Shown: positions 28,058 to 35,647 of the stretch, one piece after another
How positions within the stretch are numbered: the first letter of the stretch is position 1
Layout: the number at the start of each line of letters is the position of its first letter
NCBI RefSeq assembly: GCF_018881605.1
Contig: NZ_JACVPZ010000001.1
Span: forward strand, 1,973,845 to 2,037,844
Direction: 5' to 3'
Source of the DNA: Polynucleobacter sp. UB-Tiil-W10
GTDB lineage: Bacteria > Pseudomonadota > Gammaproteobacteria > Burkholderiales > Burkholderiaceae
DNA length: 64,000 bases
Position numbers and translations under genes: made by a program
The notes under the pieces: generated by a model
Database searches by the model: none
What the model saw: the letters and a program-made list of their open reading frames with translations, nothing else
What the model was told of the DNA's origin: nothing

Positions 28058-28721
28058 TTTTTGCCCTCGTGATAACAGTGAATGTTTTGGAGACAATACG
28101 GGTCGTGCCTTCTATTTTGCGTGGCGATTGAACCAATAAATAAGCTTGAATAGTCTGAAACTGCCCGCTATAAGTCCCACTAGACTTAGCATTTAATCCC
28201 TGAACGGTAAAGCTACTAACCCAATCTAAAATAGGCTCACCCGAGGCTCCTCCGTACACTGGAGTTGAGCTGGCCAAATCACAGAAGGAGGCTGGATTGG
28301 TACATCTGCGCCACTCACGTAACAAACGGTTTCTACTTGTGCCACCTGGCGGCGTATAGGGGCTGAGGTAATACCGAATCAACGCCCGATAAAGCGTTCC
28401 TGAAGTATCGTATTCGTCGTAAACAAAAATGATGTTGCCAGGATTGGACGAAATAATATTGATTGCCTGATTGCCTAACATTACGTTTGCATCGTTATAG
28501 TCAAGGTATCCAGCCATGCGCACATCGGATTTAAATAAATCGATCGCTCTTAAGGCATTACGATCTACTTCGGTCTGCGCAGTAAGCACCTGTTGTTGTT
28601 GCGAAAAAAATGAATATCCAGCATAGGTGCCTGCAATCACAATGGATGAGACCGCTAATGCCACAAGTAGCTCGACTAAGGTATAGCCCAATTCTGAAGA
28701 CTGAGGAGCAACATTCCTCAT
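28038..28721 (-). CDS. pilW: PilW-like minor type IV prepilin
   Basis: A 227-residue prepilin. A 12-residue leader ends in Gly and is followed by YTLVELLVALAVSS, so PilD cleavage and N-methylation at the new N-terminus are expected, with the key Glu5 present. The body, with a long variable domain and TPPGGTSRNRLLREWRRC, is consistent with PilW, a minor pilin needed to start pilus assembly. Start overlaps the pilV-like stop by 4 bp and its end overlaps pilX, which indicates strict co-translation of the set. Confidence 0.85.
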   Translation of the reverse strand: MRNVAPQSSELGYTLVELLVALAVSSIVIAGTYAGYSFFSQQQQVLTAQTEVDRNALRAIDLFKSDVRMAGYLDYNDANVMLGNQAINIISSNPGNIIFVYDEYDTSGTLYRALIRYYLSPYTPPGGTSRNRLLREWRRCTNPASFCDLASSTPVYGGASGEPILDWVSSFTVQGLNAKSSGTYSGQFQTIQAYLLVQSPRKIEGTTRIVSKTFTVITRAKNVSLVP

Positions 28722-29203
28722 ATTTGCCTCAGCTTGCGCGTGAAATAACTACTGATAGTGCCGCCGTTGGTCACCAAACTCACATTAATAATCAGGCCAG
28801 TTGAGTCCTTGGTGATATCGACCTGCCGCATTTCTAAACCAGTAGTGGTGTTCAGCGGTCCAATGTTTGCATTTAAATCATTGCACCAGAGCTGACGGCT
28901 ATCGGTTGCGGGATAGCTGCAGGTTGCCAAACTTCCTGAATACTGCGTGGGTGTAACGAAGGGGTTTAAAGCGTCTGTTCGTGAGCGCATTCCCTCGGCG
29001 GCTATGGTTTCAATAATGCGATCCGCCATTAAATTGAGATACATTCTTTTTTCTGACTCTGCGATGACCTGCTGAGCAGCGCCAAAAAAGAAATAGAGCC
29101 CACTAAACCCTAAAGTAAAAATCACCATCGCTACCATGGCCTCTACCAAGGTAAAGCCTTTGGAGTGATGATCAGGAGTGGGCTTTAGTCTTGCTCTATC
29201 CAT
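28718..29203 (-). CDS. pilV: PilV-like minor type IV prepilin
   Basis: A 161-residue prepilin. From ATG 29203 a 16-residue leader ending HHSKG precedes FTLVEAMVAMVIFTLGFSGL; FTLVEAMVA with an early Gly-Phe-Ser is the PilV form of the type IV methylation signature. Glu5 is present. The start used shortens the longest frame by 7 codons and leaves a 19-bp overlap with the fimT-like gene; AGG upstream is weak. It acts with PilW, PilX and the FimT-like protein as the tip-priming minor pilins. Confidence 0.82.
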   Translation of the reverse strand: MDRARLKPTPDHHSKGFTLVEAMVAMVIFTLGFSGLYFFFGAAQQVIAESEKRMYLNLMADRIIETIAAEGMRSRTDALNPFVTPTQYSGSLATCSYPATDSRQLWCNDLNANIGPLNTTTGLEMRQVDITKDSTGLIINVSLVTNGGTISSYFTRKLRQI

Positions 29204-29745
29204 AAACCTGTGGACTGCTGCCATTTAAATTTCTGTACAAAACTCGTGGTTTGGTTCACCAGCACTCTGTATGCGCCATAAGCCGCACGATCGCCGTTGC
29301 GATTGAGCTCTATATCAATAGCGCCCCCAGCGCCCTCAACACCCGCCAAACCGTTGGTCGTAAAAATACCTCTACCCGCTGAACAAATAGTGCTGACTAC
29401 CGAAGTTTCGCCCGACAAAATATTAAAGTTTGCATCTTTTCCTAGAGGATTCTCCACAATATTGCTGGCAAAACTAGCGGACACGCTGGTTGTGGATGAT
29501 TGCGGAAAAGAGGAAATTTGATAGCTCAATTGTTTCGATGTATTACAAATCAATAAACCAGTGCCATTAATGGTACGTACACGCGTTTTCAAGAAATCAA
29601 TGCTCGATACCAAGGCGGCATAGTCAGACTCCAAAGACCGTTTACCGCGCCAATCCATAATCGAAGGCGATACAAAAGCTCCCACGATCGTCAAGATCGC
29701 TACAACTACAATAATTTCTAGAAAACTAACACCACGTTGCTTCAT
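29185..29745 (-). CDS. FimT/GspH-like minor type IV prepilin
   Basis: A 186-residue prepilin with a very short leader (MKQRG) and the hydrophobic helix VSFLEIIVVVAILTIVGAF, Glu5 present. The following WRGKRSLESDYAALVSSIDFLKTRVRT layout matches FimT/GspH pseudopilins, which prime pilus assembly and in some species bind DNA. Its start overlaps the pilT stop by 4 bp. Basic residues in the C-terminal part would be worth noting for DNA uptake, but no DNA-binding motif can be claimed. Confidence 0.82.
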   Translation of the reverse strand: MKQRGVSFLEIIVVVAILTIVGAFVSPSIMDWRGKRSLESDYAALVSSIDFLKTRVRTINGTGLLICNTSKQLSYQISSFPQSSTTSVSASFASNIVENPLGKDANFNILSGETSVVSTICSAGRGIFTTNGLAGVEGAGGAIDIELNRNGDRAAYGAYRVLVNQTTSFVQKFKWQQSTGLWIEQD

Positions 29746-30761
29746 GTAGCCTCGATTTGCCCTGATTGCACCAACTGTTGTAACGAAGATTCCATCGTCA
29801 TCATGCCCTCCCCGCGCGCCATCTGCATGACACTCGGAATTTGAAACACTTTATTTTCACGAATTAAATTGCGCACCGCGGGGTTACAGGTCATGACTTC
29901 AAATGCACCAATACGACCCGGTGCATCCTTGCGCTTTAACAAGCGCTGAGTCATCACCAAACGTAGCGATTGTGAGAGTTGTGCCCTCACTTGGTCTTGT
30001 TGCTGCGGTGGAAAGACGTCGATGATGCGGTTAATCGTATTCGGTGCACCACTGGTATGCAATGTGCCAAACACTAAGTGCCCAGTTTCAGCAGCGGTGA
30101 GCGCTAATTGAATAGTCTCTAAGTCACGTAACTCACCCACCAAAATAACATCGGGGTCTTCACGCAAAGAAGCGCGTAATGCTGAAGAAAAAGACAAAGT
30201 GTCCCGCTTTACTTCACGCTGCGAGACAACACATTTTTGATTCTGATGAATAAACTCGATCGGATCTTCAATGGTGATGATGTGCTCATGACGAGTGCGA
30301 TTAATGCGATCGATCATTGCAGCTAACGTAGTGGACTTACCCGAACCTGTAGGGCCAGTGACTAAAATGAGGCCATTTTCAAGATCAATCACATCTCTTG
30401 CTACAGGGGGTAAACCAAGTACATCAAAAGCAGGAATTTGGGTTTCAATTTTTCGCATTACGGCTGCTAGACCTCTTGAAGTCTTAAAGAGGTTCACCCT
30501 GAAACGCACGTCGCCAGCTTCTACTGCTAAGTCAGCATCTAGGTGCTGCATAAAGTCGATTTGCTGTTCTTTAGTGAGCTGTTGCTCAATAAACTCTTTC
30601 ATATCCCCCTGGGTCAGAATGTCCTCAGGAAACGTTTGAATGACACCATCCACCCGAATAGATACAGGCTCATTTTCATGGAAATGGAGATCCGATAATT
30701 TATATGCGGCTACATATTTCAGCGCCTTATCAATCATGTCCATATTCTGATCCTTATCCAT
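29742..30761 (-). CDS. pilT: Type IV pilus retraction ATPase PilT
   Basis: A 339-residue hexameric ATPase that depolymerises pili, driving twitching and DNA uptake. It has Walker A GPTGSGKST (136-144), the Asp box around IITIEDPIEFIH (161-172), Walker B in DPDVILVGELRD (202-213) and the His box GHLVFGTLHTSGA. The C-terminal region carries IGAFEVM but not a full AIRNLIRE match (it has AVRNLIREN), close to the PilT retraction motif. PilU is not seen. It lies 55 bp after the prepilin peptidase gene. Confidence 0.92.
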   Translation of the reverse strand: MDKDQNMDMIDKALKYVAAYKLSDLHFHENEPVSIRVDGVIQTFPEDILTQGDMKEFIEQQLTKEQQIDFMQHLDADLAVEAGDVRFRVNLFKTSRGLAAVMRKIETQIPAFDVLGLPPVARDVIDLENGLILVTGPTGSGKSTTLAAMIDRINRTRHEHIITIEDPIEFIHQNQKCVVSQREVKRDTLSFSSALRASLREDPDVILVGELRDLETIQLALTAAETGHLVFGTLHTSGAPNTINRIIDVFPPQQQDQVRAQLSQSLRLVMTQRLLKRKDAPGRIGAFEVMTCNPAVRNLIRENKVFQIPSVMQMARGEGMMTMESSLQQLVQSGQIEAT

Positions 30762-30816
30762 TTATTATTTGTGAAATTCTTTTAATGATTACGATTACGT
30801 TTGCGATCACAAGTGC

Positions 30817-31689
30817 TTAATAGCCAAACCAAGTTGGCGCGCCAAAGATCAAAATGTACCCGCCTGCCAAGATTAAAAATGGACCAAAAGGTAACATTCT
30901 TTCTAAGGTGAGCTTTTCTTTGCGTAACATCATGAGCACAACAATCGTAAGCAAACCCAAGATGCTAGCGATGGCGAGTATGGGCATGATCGAGGCGAAA
31001 CCAAACCAAGCACCAAAGACGGCCAACAATTTAAAATCACCACCGCCAAAACCATCACGCTTGCGAACTAAACGGTAAAGATAATTGACTGACCAAGGCA
31101 AAAGATAACCACCGCACGCACCAAGCAATGATCCAGTGGGGCTCACAGAGGTAAGGCCTAATGCACTTCCCAAAAGCCCCAATGCCAGTGCGCTGTACGT
31201 TAGGTAATTTGGTAAGTAGTAGGTTTCTAGGTCAATAAAAAAAAGTGCAATTAGCAATGCCAAGAAGAGGCAGTACAGCGGCGTTGCCCAGCTCAATCCA
31301 AGCTGCATATAGATGGCAGCAAAACTGATCCCGGTAAATAATTCAACCAAAAAATAGCGTAGTGAAATTGGCGCTGAACAATAGCGGCACTTCCCTTTTA
31401 AGCGCAACCAAGAAACCAGTGGAATATTGTCAGACCAAGGTATAGCGTGATTGCAACAAGGCGTTGTCGATCCTGGAGAGATGAGGCATCTTAAATTTTC
31501 AGCAATGCTTTGCTGTTTGTTGTGATCATCACCCAAAGCATCATCACTTCCAAATAGCGCTCTTGGCAAACGATGTATGACGACATTGATAAAGCTACCT
31601 AGAATTAAACCTAGCAGCAAGGCATACCAAAAGCCTATCTGACCCAATGCCAATAGATGCTGTGAAGAGGTATTTAGGGTGTCGGCCAT
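30817..31689 (-). CDS. pilD: Prepilin peptidase/N-methyltransferase PilD, altered first zinc cysteine
   Basis: A 290-residue A24 aspartic peptidase with about eight transmembrane helices that cleaves and methylates the prepilins of this locus. The start HRLPR block, the two catalytic Asp (FIDLETYYLPN and GFGGGDFKLLAVFG) and the cytoplasmic loop are present. Of the usual two CxxC pairs, the second is intact (CRYC) but the first reads TPCC, with Thr in place of the first Cys and an extra Cys one position away. Zinc binding may therefore be altered. It is followed after 55 bp by pilT and preceded 20 bp upstream by a prepilin gene. Confidence 0.9.
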   Translation of the reverse strand: MADTLNTSSQHLLALGQIGFWYALLLGLILGSFINVVIHRLPRALFGSDDALGDDHNKQQSIAENLRCLISPGSTTPCCNHAIPWSDNIPLVSWLRLKGKCRYCSAPISLRYFLVELFTGISFAAIYMQLGLSWATPLYCLFLALLIALFFIDLETYYLPNYLTYSALALGLLGSALGLTSVSPTGSLLGACGGYLLPWSVNYLYRLVRKRDGFGGGDFKLLAVFGAWFGFASIMPILAIASILGLLTIVVLMMLRKEKLTLERMLPFGPFLILAGGYILIFGAPTWFGY

Positions 31690-31709
31690 ATGGTCTAAGC
31701 GCTCTATAA

Positions 31710-32183
31710 CTAGAATCCGGTTTTCACATTCTGTTGATTAATGGAATAGATGAGTGAAGAATTGCTGCGGGACTGGGCGTAAGCCACATAGTCATTGGAA
31801 TTTGCACCCGTACAGCTTCCACCTGATCCCACTGTGCCAGCGGTAATATAAAAGTAGAAATCATTGCTAACGCCAACGACAATAGGACCAGCCGTTGGTG
31901 TGGTTGCCCCCATCACATATTGATTGATGCTACTGGTCTGATCACCAGTACCTGATGTGACGTAGTAGCAATAGTTTTCGGAAAAATAATTCTTTTCCAT
32001 GAGAAAAATGCTTTTGAGGGTATTTTGTGCATCAGCATTTTTAGCGGCGCGAATATTGCCAGTGTAGATAGGCACACCTACGGCTGCCAAAATCGAAATG
32101 ATGGCAATCGTAACTAACAACTCCATGAGGGTAATACCCAACTGCCCACGAAATCGATTTTTGCCCAACTTAATCTCCCTCAA
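31710..32183 (-). CDS. Type IV prepilin, PilE-like
   Basis: A 157-residue prepilin. A 16-residue basic leader ending in Gly precedes ITLMELLVTIAIISILAAVG, with Glu5 in place; the rest carries AAKNADAQNTLKSIFLMEKNYFSENYCYY and a further Cys in GGSCTG, a layout like PilE-type minor pilins. It lies 86 bp past the major pilin and just beyond that gene's terminator hairpin, so expression may depend on read-through or a weak promoter. It could be a minor pilin or an alternative main subunit. Confidence 0.83.
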   Translation of the reverse strand: MREIKLGKNRFRGQLGITLMELLVTIAIISILAAVGVPIYTGNIRAAKNADAQNTLKSIFLMEKNYFSENYCYYVTSGTGDQTSSINQYVMGATTPTAGPIVVGVSNDFYFYITAGTVGSGGSCTGANSNDYVAYAQSRSNSSLIYSINQQNVKTGF

Positions 32184-32193
32184 TCACCAAAAA

Positions 32194-32217
32194 AATGGCC
32201 CGTCTAGGCGGGCCATT
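32194..32217 (-). terminator. Terminator/attenuator hairpin behind the major pilin
   Basis: A perfect 9-bp stem (AATGGCCCG / CGGGCCATT, 6-base loop) followed on the minus strand by TTTTTGGTG. It lies between the major pilin stop (32270) and the next prepilin start (32183), so it should leave much pilin mRNA monocistronic and reduce transcription into the machinery genes. Confidence 0.7.
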
Positions 32218-32269
32218 TAGTCTCTAAAAGCTAAACTAACTTGTTAGCCCTTAATGATATTGCTTCACT

Positions 32270-32776
32270 TTACTGTACGTTAATACACTCAGCTGCTACA
32301 GGATAGTTTTGATTAGCGCCTGCTGAATCTAAAACAAGAGTTTGAATTGAGATGCCTGTCGCACAACTTGCAGTAGCTGCACCACTGATGCCAAGCTCAC
32401 CTGGATTAGCCGGTGGAATTGTTCCGCTGACATTGGTAGTTGAAGAAGTGTTGTACGGGTTTTTCATTGTTGCCAGTGCATAGGCAGTGAAATACGTAGC
32501 GCCTGCTGTTGCATTTAAACCAGATGGGCAAGTAATCGTTGCACCACCCGCTTTAGGATCAGCAAGAGTAGGAACTAGACCGGCGGAACACTTGGTTGTT
32601 TCACCAGCAATAAAGGTTTTAATGGAATCAAAGTTTTGCTTAGTAGCGCTGACCTTGGCAGATGCTTGGTAGCCGTTGTACATCGGCACACCGATTGCAG
32701 TCAAAATACCAATAATGGCAATAACCACCAGCAATTCAACGAGAGTAAAGCCGGATTGTTGAGTTTTAGAATTCAC
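32270..32776 (-). CDS. pilA: Type IV pilin, probable major subunit
   Basis: A 168-residue prepilin with a 9-residue leader ending SG and the canonical helix FTLVELLVVIAIIGILTAIG; mature residue 1 is Phe and residue 5 Glu. Three further features support a major subunit: it is first in the locus, it has a strong GGAGG site before a GTG start at 32776, and it has its own terminator. The C-terminal half holds Cys pairs (TTKCSAG with ITCPSG, and ASCATG with AAECINV) that could form the pilin D-region disulfides. Two 16-bp TAGT-N8-ACTA dyads lie 69 and 102 bases upstream. No sigma-54 promoter (GG-N10-GC) is seen. Confidence 0.88.
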   Translation of the reverse strand: MNSKTQQSGFTLVELLVVIAIIGILTAIGVPMYNGYQASAKVSATKQNFDSIKTFIAGETTKCSAGLVPTLADPKAGGATITCPSGLNATAGATYFTAYALATMKNPYNTSSTTNVSGTIPPANPGELGISGAATASCATGISIQTLVLDSAGANQNYPVAAECINVQ

Positions 32777-32844
32777 TTGGAGCCTCCATGGATCACATAA
32801 ATTTAAGGTTTAACTGCTTGTATTGCTGTAAATCAAAGACTGTT

Positions 32845-32860
32845 TAGTATTTATAAACTA
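32845..32860. promoter_or_regulatory. TAGT-N8-ACTA dyad, pilin-proximal copy
   Basis: TAGTATTTATAAACTA, an exact match to the shared dyad, 69 bases upstream of the pilin start. It lies in the 206-bp AT-rich gap 32777-32982, which otherwise holds only the second copy of the site and no reading frame. Confidence 0.6.
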
Positions 32861-32877
32861 TTAACTATCAAAATCTA

Positions 32878-32893
32878 TAGTAGATAAATACTA
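32878..32893. promoter_or_regulatory. TAGT-N8-ACTA dyad, pilin-distal copy
   Basis: TAGTAGATAAATACTA. On the complementary strand it reads TAGTATTTATCTACTA, so it shares the first ten bases of the neighbouring copy. Centre-to-centre distance between the two is 33 bp, about three helical turns, which would place two bound dimers on the same face. Confidence 0.6.
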
Positions 32894-32982
32894 TTTTTAT
32901 CAATAATTTCAATAATAGTTTTTTTAACAACAACTCATTTGATTTTAGCTAAAAACAAAAACGCCTTCAGAAGATTTGCTGG

Positions 32983-33456
32983 TTATTTACTCAACTCTTT
33001 TTGCAACAATGAAATATTAGATTGGTATAAGGATTGTTTTTGTTGCAATGTGTTTAATTCCTTGTCTTGAGCCGAACTCTTCTTTTTAGTTGCCGTTAGT
33101 GCAGTGATTTTTTCGTTTGTTTTATTGAGTCGCTCTTGTTCAAGATCGATTTCTTCTTGAATAATTCGCTTTCTTTCAGAAACGGCTGAGTCATAAGTAG
33201 ATTTACTTTTGGCTTGCTTAGTTTCAGCGGCAGTGCCCGCGGGCGCTGGCTTCTGGCCATCTGCTAGAGAAGGCTTGGCCCTCTTTTCCGGTGGCGGTAG
33301 GACCATCTTTTTACAACTCTTGCCTTTTTCAACATTAGAAAGAGTGATCACTCCAGCCTGCTTATCGCAACGGTAAATATCTGCCATCGCAACGCTAGGG
33401 CAAAAGGTAACTGCACATAAAAGCAAGGAGGCGGCATTGAAAAGAGAAATCTTCAT
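32983..33456 (-). CDS. DUF4124-type exported protein with coiled coil
   Basis: A 157-residue exported protein. ATG 33456 starts a signal peptide (MKISLFNAASLLLCAVTF, cleavage near AMADI); the longer frame overlaps the PilZ gene and is discarded. After cleavage, DIYRCDKQAGVITLSNVEKGKSCK matches the DUF4124 domain, a small two-Cys fold common in proteobacterial periplasmic proteins. Residues about 80-157 are charged and heptad-like (many E, K, Q), predicting a coiled coil. It lies 28 bp after a PilZ gene on the same strand and just upstream of the pilin promoter region. Function unknown; a pilus-related role is only a guess from position. Confidence 0.72.
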   Translation of the reverse strand: MKISLFNAASLLLCAVTFCPSVAMADIYRCDKQAGVITLSNVEKGKSCKKMVLPPPEKRAKPSLADGQKPAPAGTAAETKQAKSKSTYDSAVSERKRIIQEEIDLEQERLNKTNEKITALTATKKKSSAQDKELNTLQQKQSLYQSNISLLQKELSK

Positions 33457-33484
33457 TTTTATTGCAAACGACTTGATGGCAACA

Positions 33485-33796
33485 TCAAGAGCCTTCAGTG
33501 TTGAGCAATGGCAACAACTCAAGAGAAAGTATCTTCGTTGCAATGCCGTAGGACTTCTCGAATTCTTCAGAGCGCACCACTTCACCCTGACAAGAAAGCA
33601 CCAGATCCCCGCTTGGCGAGTCCAGGGTGACTAAAAATTCGACTATTTTCCCGGGTTCAATTGGGGACTCAACCTCTAGAAATATACCGCTTGAGCTGAT
33701 GTCGCGGGTAATTCCTTTAATGCCATTAATGCTGACCGGCAAAATGGTTTGAACCCTATCAGCAGCTCTTACGGGGTGTGTCTTATCGGTTGTCAT
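33485..33796 (-). CDS. Single-domain PilZ protein (c-di-GMP receptor) 1
   Basis: A 103-residue stand-alone PilZ domain. The two c-di-GMP contacts are present: RAADR (the RxxxR motif) near residue 10 and DISSSG (D/N-x-S-x-x-G) near residue 32, followed by the barrel ending in SCQGEVVRSEEFEKSYGIATKI. Such proteins report c-di-GMP levels to pili or flagella. It is divergent from the LuxR-type regulator across a 170-bp region and shares direction with the DUF4124 gene. Confidence 0.87.
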   Translation of the reverse strand: MTTDKTHPVRAADRVQTILPVSINGIKGITRDISSSGIFLEVESPIEPGKIVEFLVTLDSPSGDLVLSCQGEVVRSEEFEKSYGIATKILSLELLPLLNTEGS

Positions 33797-33963
33797 AAGC
33801 CGCTTCCCATGAAATAAATGGGTTTGAGTAGATTTTTCATGTATTTGATTGTATTGAAGAAGTGAGGATTATCAAATAAACAACAAAAATATAGCTTAGG
33901 CTGCATTTTTGCACCAATCTGGTTCAAATTGTCCAACAATTACTTATAAATATTTGTTGTAAT

Positions 33964-33979
33964 TAGTGCTTAGATACTA
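33964..33979. promoter_or_regulatory. TAGT-N8-ACTA dyad at the LuxR-type regulator gene
   Basis: TAGTGCTTAGATACTA, 11-26 bases before the ATG of the regulator, in the gap between it and the divergent PilZ gene. With its AAT prefix it is nearly identical over 19 bases to the copy at 50949. A possible promoter (TTCAAA, 16 bp, TATAAA at about 33922-33949) would put the site near the start of transcription, fitting autorepression. The rest of the 170-bp gap shows nothing else clear. Confidence 0.55.
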
Positions 33980-33989
33980 CAATCTCTAC

Positions 33990-34709
33990 ATGCTTATGAG
34001 TACATCTTCTAGCGCTCCGTCAAATACTAGCAACACCGAAAGACCGACCAAAGCCAAGCCCATTGAGGTCTTGCTGGTCGACAACCATTTAATGGTTGCC
34101 GAAGGCCTTAAGCTTTTGATGGAAGGCTCAAAGCTATTTAAGGTATGCCAGATAGTCACTAACGCAAAAGATGCTTTAGGAGCCTTAGACACTTACAAGC
34201 CCGATCTGATTCTATTAGAGCCTAATTTAGAAGATGCCAACGGCTTTGACTTAATTCCGATGTTACTTAAAAAAACATCCGGCAAAGTATTGGTGCTTAC
34301 CTCCTTAAATAACCTCGACGCCCACGACCAAGCGATTGTTAAAGGTGCGCGTGGTGTTTTGAAAAAAACGGATGCCCCCGAACTTCTCCTCAAGGCAGCT
34401 GCCAAGATTCATGAGGGAGAGTTGTGGGTTAACCGTGAAGCCACCTCTCGCATTCTGCTTCAGATCGCTCAAGCAACTGCTAACAAAGAGATGAGTCCTG
34501 AAGAAATTAAGCTCAATTCATTAACTGCAAAAGAAACTAAAGTTTCCAAAATTTTGCATGCCAATAGCGAGTTAACTTTAAAAGAGATTTCAAGCTTGCT
34601 TCATATCAGTGAGCACACCCTGAGAAATCATTTATCATCGATTTATCAAAAACTAGAGGTTAAAAATCGACTCGAATTTTATGTATTTGCTAGCAAATAC
34701 CTTAAATAA
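33990..34709 (+). CDS. LuxR/NarL-type regulator with Asp-to-Glu change at the phospho-acceptor
   Basis: A 239-residue response-regulator-like protein. The receiver domain (about 22-140) retains the acidic pocket (LLVDN), the switch Thr (VLTS) and the Lys (VLKK), but the phospho-acceptor position reads LILLEPNLEDANG, i.e. Glu (about residue 77) where Asp is expected. Glu there often mimics the phosphorylated state. The C-terminal LuxR-type HTH (about 180-235) is normal: LTAKETKVSKIL, LTLKEISSLLHISEHTLRNHLSSIYQKL. No histidine kinase is adjacent. Start uncertain: ATG 33990 or 33996, both without a good Shine-Dalgarno; an upstream GTG would begin inside the dyad. A PilZ gene follows 14 bp downstream, probably in the same operon. 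Confidence 0.87.
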   Translation: MLMSTSSSAPSNTSNTERPTKAKPIEVLLVDNHLMVAEGLKLLMEGSKLFKVCQIVTNAKDALGALDTYKPDLILLEPNLEDANGFDLIPMLLKKTSGKVLVLTSLNNLDAHDQAIVKGARGVLKKTDAPELLLKAAAKIHEGELWVNREATSRILLQIAQATANKEMSPEEIKLNSLTAKETKVSKILHANSELTLKEISSLLHISEHTLRNHLSSIYQKLEVKNRLEFYVFASKYLK

Positions 34710-34723
34710 AACCTCGGACTAAT

Positions 34724-35044
34724 ATGGCGCGCGCAGATAAATCAAACACTAGCGCAGCACCAACATCACGAAAACGCGCAGAACGTTTTCAGACTAAACT
34801 CCCCCTCTCCATCGGTGATGCACAAGGCACCATTCATAACATCAGCGCAACAGGCGCCTACTTTGAAATTGATGCAGAACATCAGCCCGGCAGTGAGGTT
34901 AATTTTGTCATTGACCTAGAAACGCCTGGCGGCAAAATACAAGTGCAGTGCCAAGGTGAAATCGTGCGCGTACAAGAGCGTGATGGCAAGCTTGGGGTTG
35001 CAGTAAAAATTATCAAATCCGATTTACTGCAAAGTGCCTCATAA
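34724..35044 (+). CDS. Single-domain PilZ protein 2
   Basis: A 106-residue PilZ domain with an N-terminal basic patch RKRAER in place of a clean RxxxR (it reads KxxxR at the usual spacing) and an intact NISATG second motif. It then follows the fold through IDLETPGGKIQVQCQGEIVRVQERDGKLGVAVKI, very similar to the PilZ protein encoded at 50519. c-di-GMP binding is likely but may be weaker. Co-directional with, and 14 bp after, the LuxR-type regulator; convergent with the tad operon end at 35059. Confidence 0.85.
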   Translation: MARADKSNTSAAPTSRKRAERFQTKLPLSIGDAQGTIHNISATGAYFEIDAEHQPGSEVNFVIDLETPGGKIQVQCQGEIVRVQERDGKLGVAVKIIKSDLLQSAS

Positions 35045-35058
35045 AAAAGCTTTTGTCT

Positions 35059-35637
35059 TTACTCACAAACAAATTGAATACTTGAACTTAGAGTTTTATT
35101 GGCCCATGAAACAGATTGATAAGGCCCCTGAAAGCTATAAGATACAGTTACCAAAGCTAGAGTCCCGTTCGGTGGAGTGACACGAGTAGCTGGACAAATA
35201 TCAGCAGCCTGAGCTGAGGAGGCATAGGTGGCCAAAGTTGAAGTTGTGATGGCATTTGCCTTCATTGTGGTAGCACCTGGAGTGATAACACTGCCGCTTG
35301 ACGTATAAGGTATGTAGCCAACACTTACAGACGGAAGGTTACTGCTACCAAAAGAGATTACCGGGCTTGTGGTGAGGTAATTTAACGCAACTGAAGCAAT
35401 GCCTGCGCTATTCAGAGGCGTCGATGAAGCCAGTACCGCCTGTCTTGCCGCCTCAGTTGCGGCACTGTTAACCAGCAAGTAATCGTAATACATGGCTGAA
35501 ACTTGAATGCCACCAAAAATCATCAAAAGCACAATCGGCATTACCAGTGCCGCCTCAATCGCAGCTACACCCCGCTCGCGGAAGAATATCAGGGCTTTCG
35601 TCAAGGGTTTTGGATTTGGATTCATCACTTTAAGCAT
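35059..35637 (-). CDS. tadE: TadE-like pseudopilin of the Flp pilus system
   Basis: A 192-residue protein with an N-terminal RERG/VAAIEAALVMPIVLLMIFGG segment: Gly-1 cleavage site, Glu5-like Glu and a single hydrophobic helix, the TadE signature, followed by YYDYLLVNSAATEAARQAV. TadE pseudopilins are processed by the CpaA/TadV peptidase and help assemble Flp fibres. Two Cys (ICPATR and FVCE) may pair in the body. It is the last gene of the tad operon; the ATG at 35637 has AGAAGG almost touching it, so a start a few codons later is possible. Confidence 0.85.
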   Translation of the reverse strand: MLKVMNPNPKPLTKALIFFRERGVAAIEAALVMPIVLLMIFGGIQVSAMYYDYLLVNSAATEAARQAVLASSTPLNSAGIASVALNYLTTSPVISFGSSNLPSVSVGYIPYTSSGSVITPGATTMKANAITTSTLATYASSAQAADICPATRVTPPNGTLALVTVSYSFQGPYQSVSWANKTLSSSIQFVCE

Positions 35638-35647
35638 GCCTTCTCAT

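Noticed and set aside
32777..32982. Sigma-54 promoter before the major pilin
   Set aside because: No GG-N10-GC pair was found on the minus strand; the region is AT-rich and carries the dyads instead.
33485..33585. Longest frame of the DUF4124 gene extending to 33585 over the PilZ gene
   Set aside because: The first 43 residues look non-coding (Cys/Arg/Ser-rich) and a clear signal peptide starts at 33456.
33966..33989. GTG at 33966 as start of the LuxR-type regulator
   Set aside because: It lies inside the shared dyad and near the putative transcription start; the ATGs at 33990/33996 are more likely.
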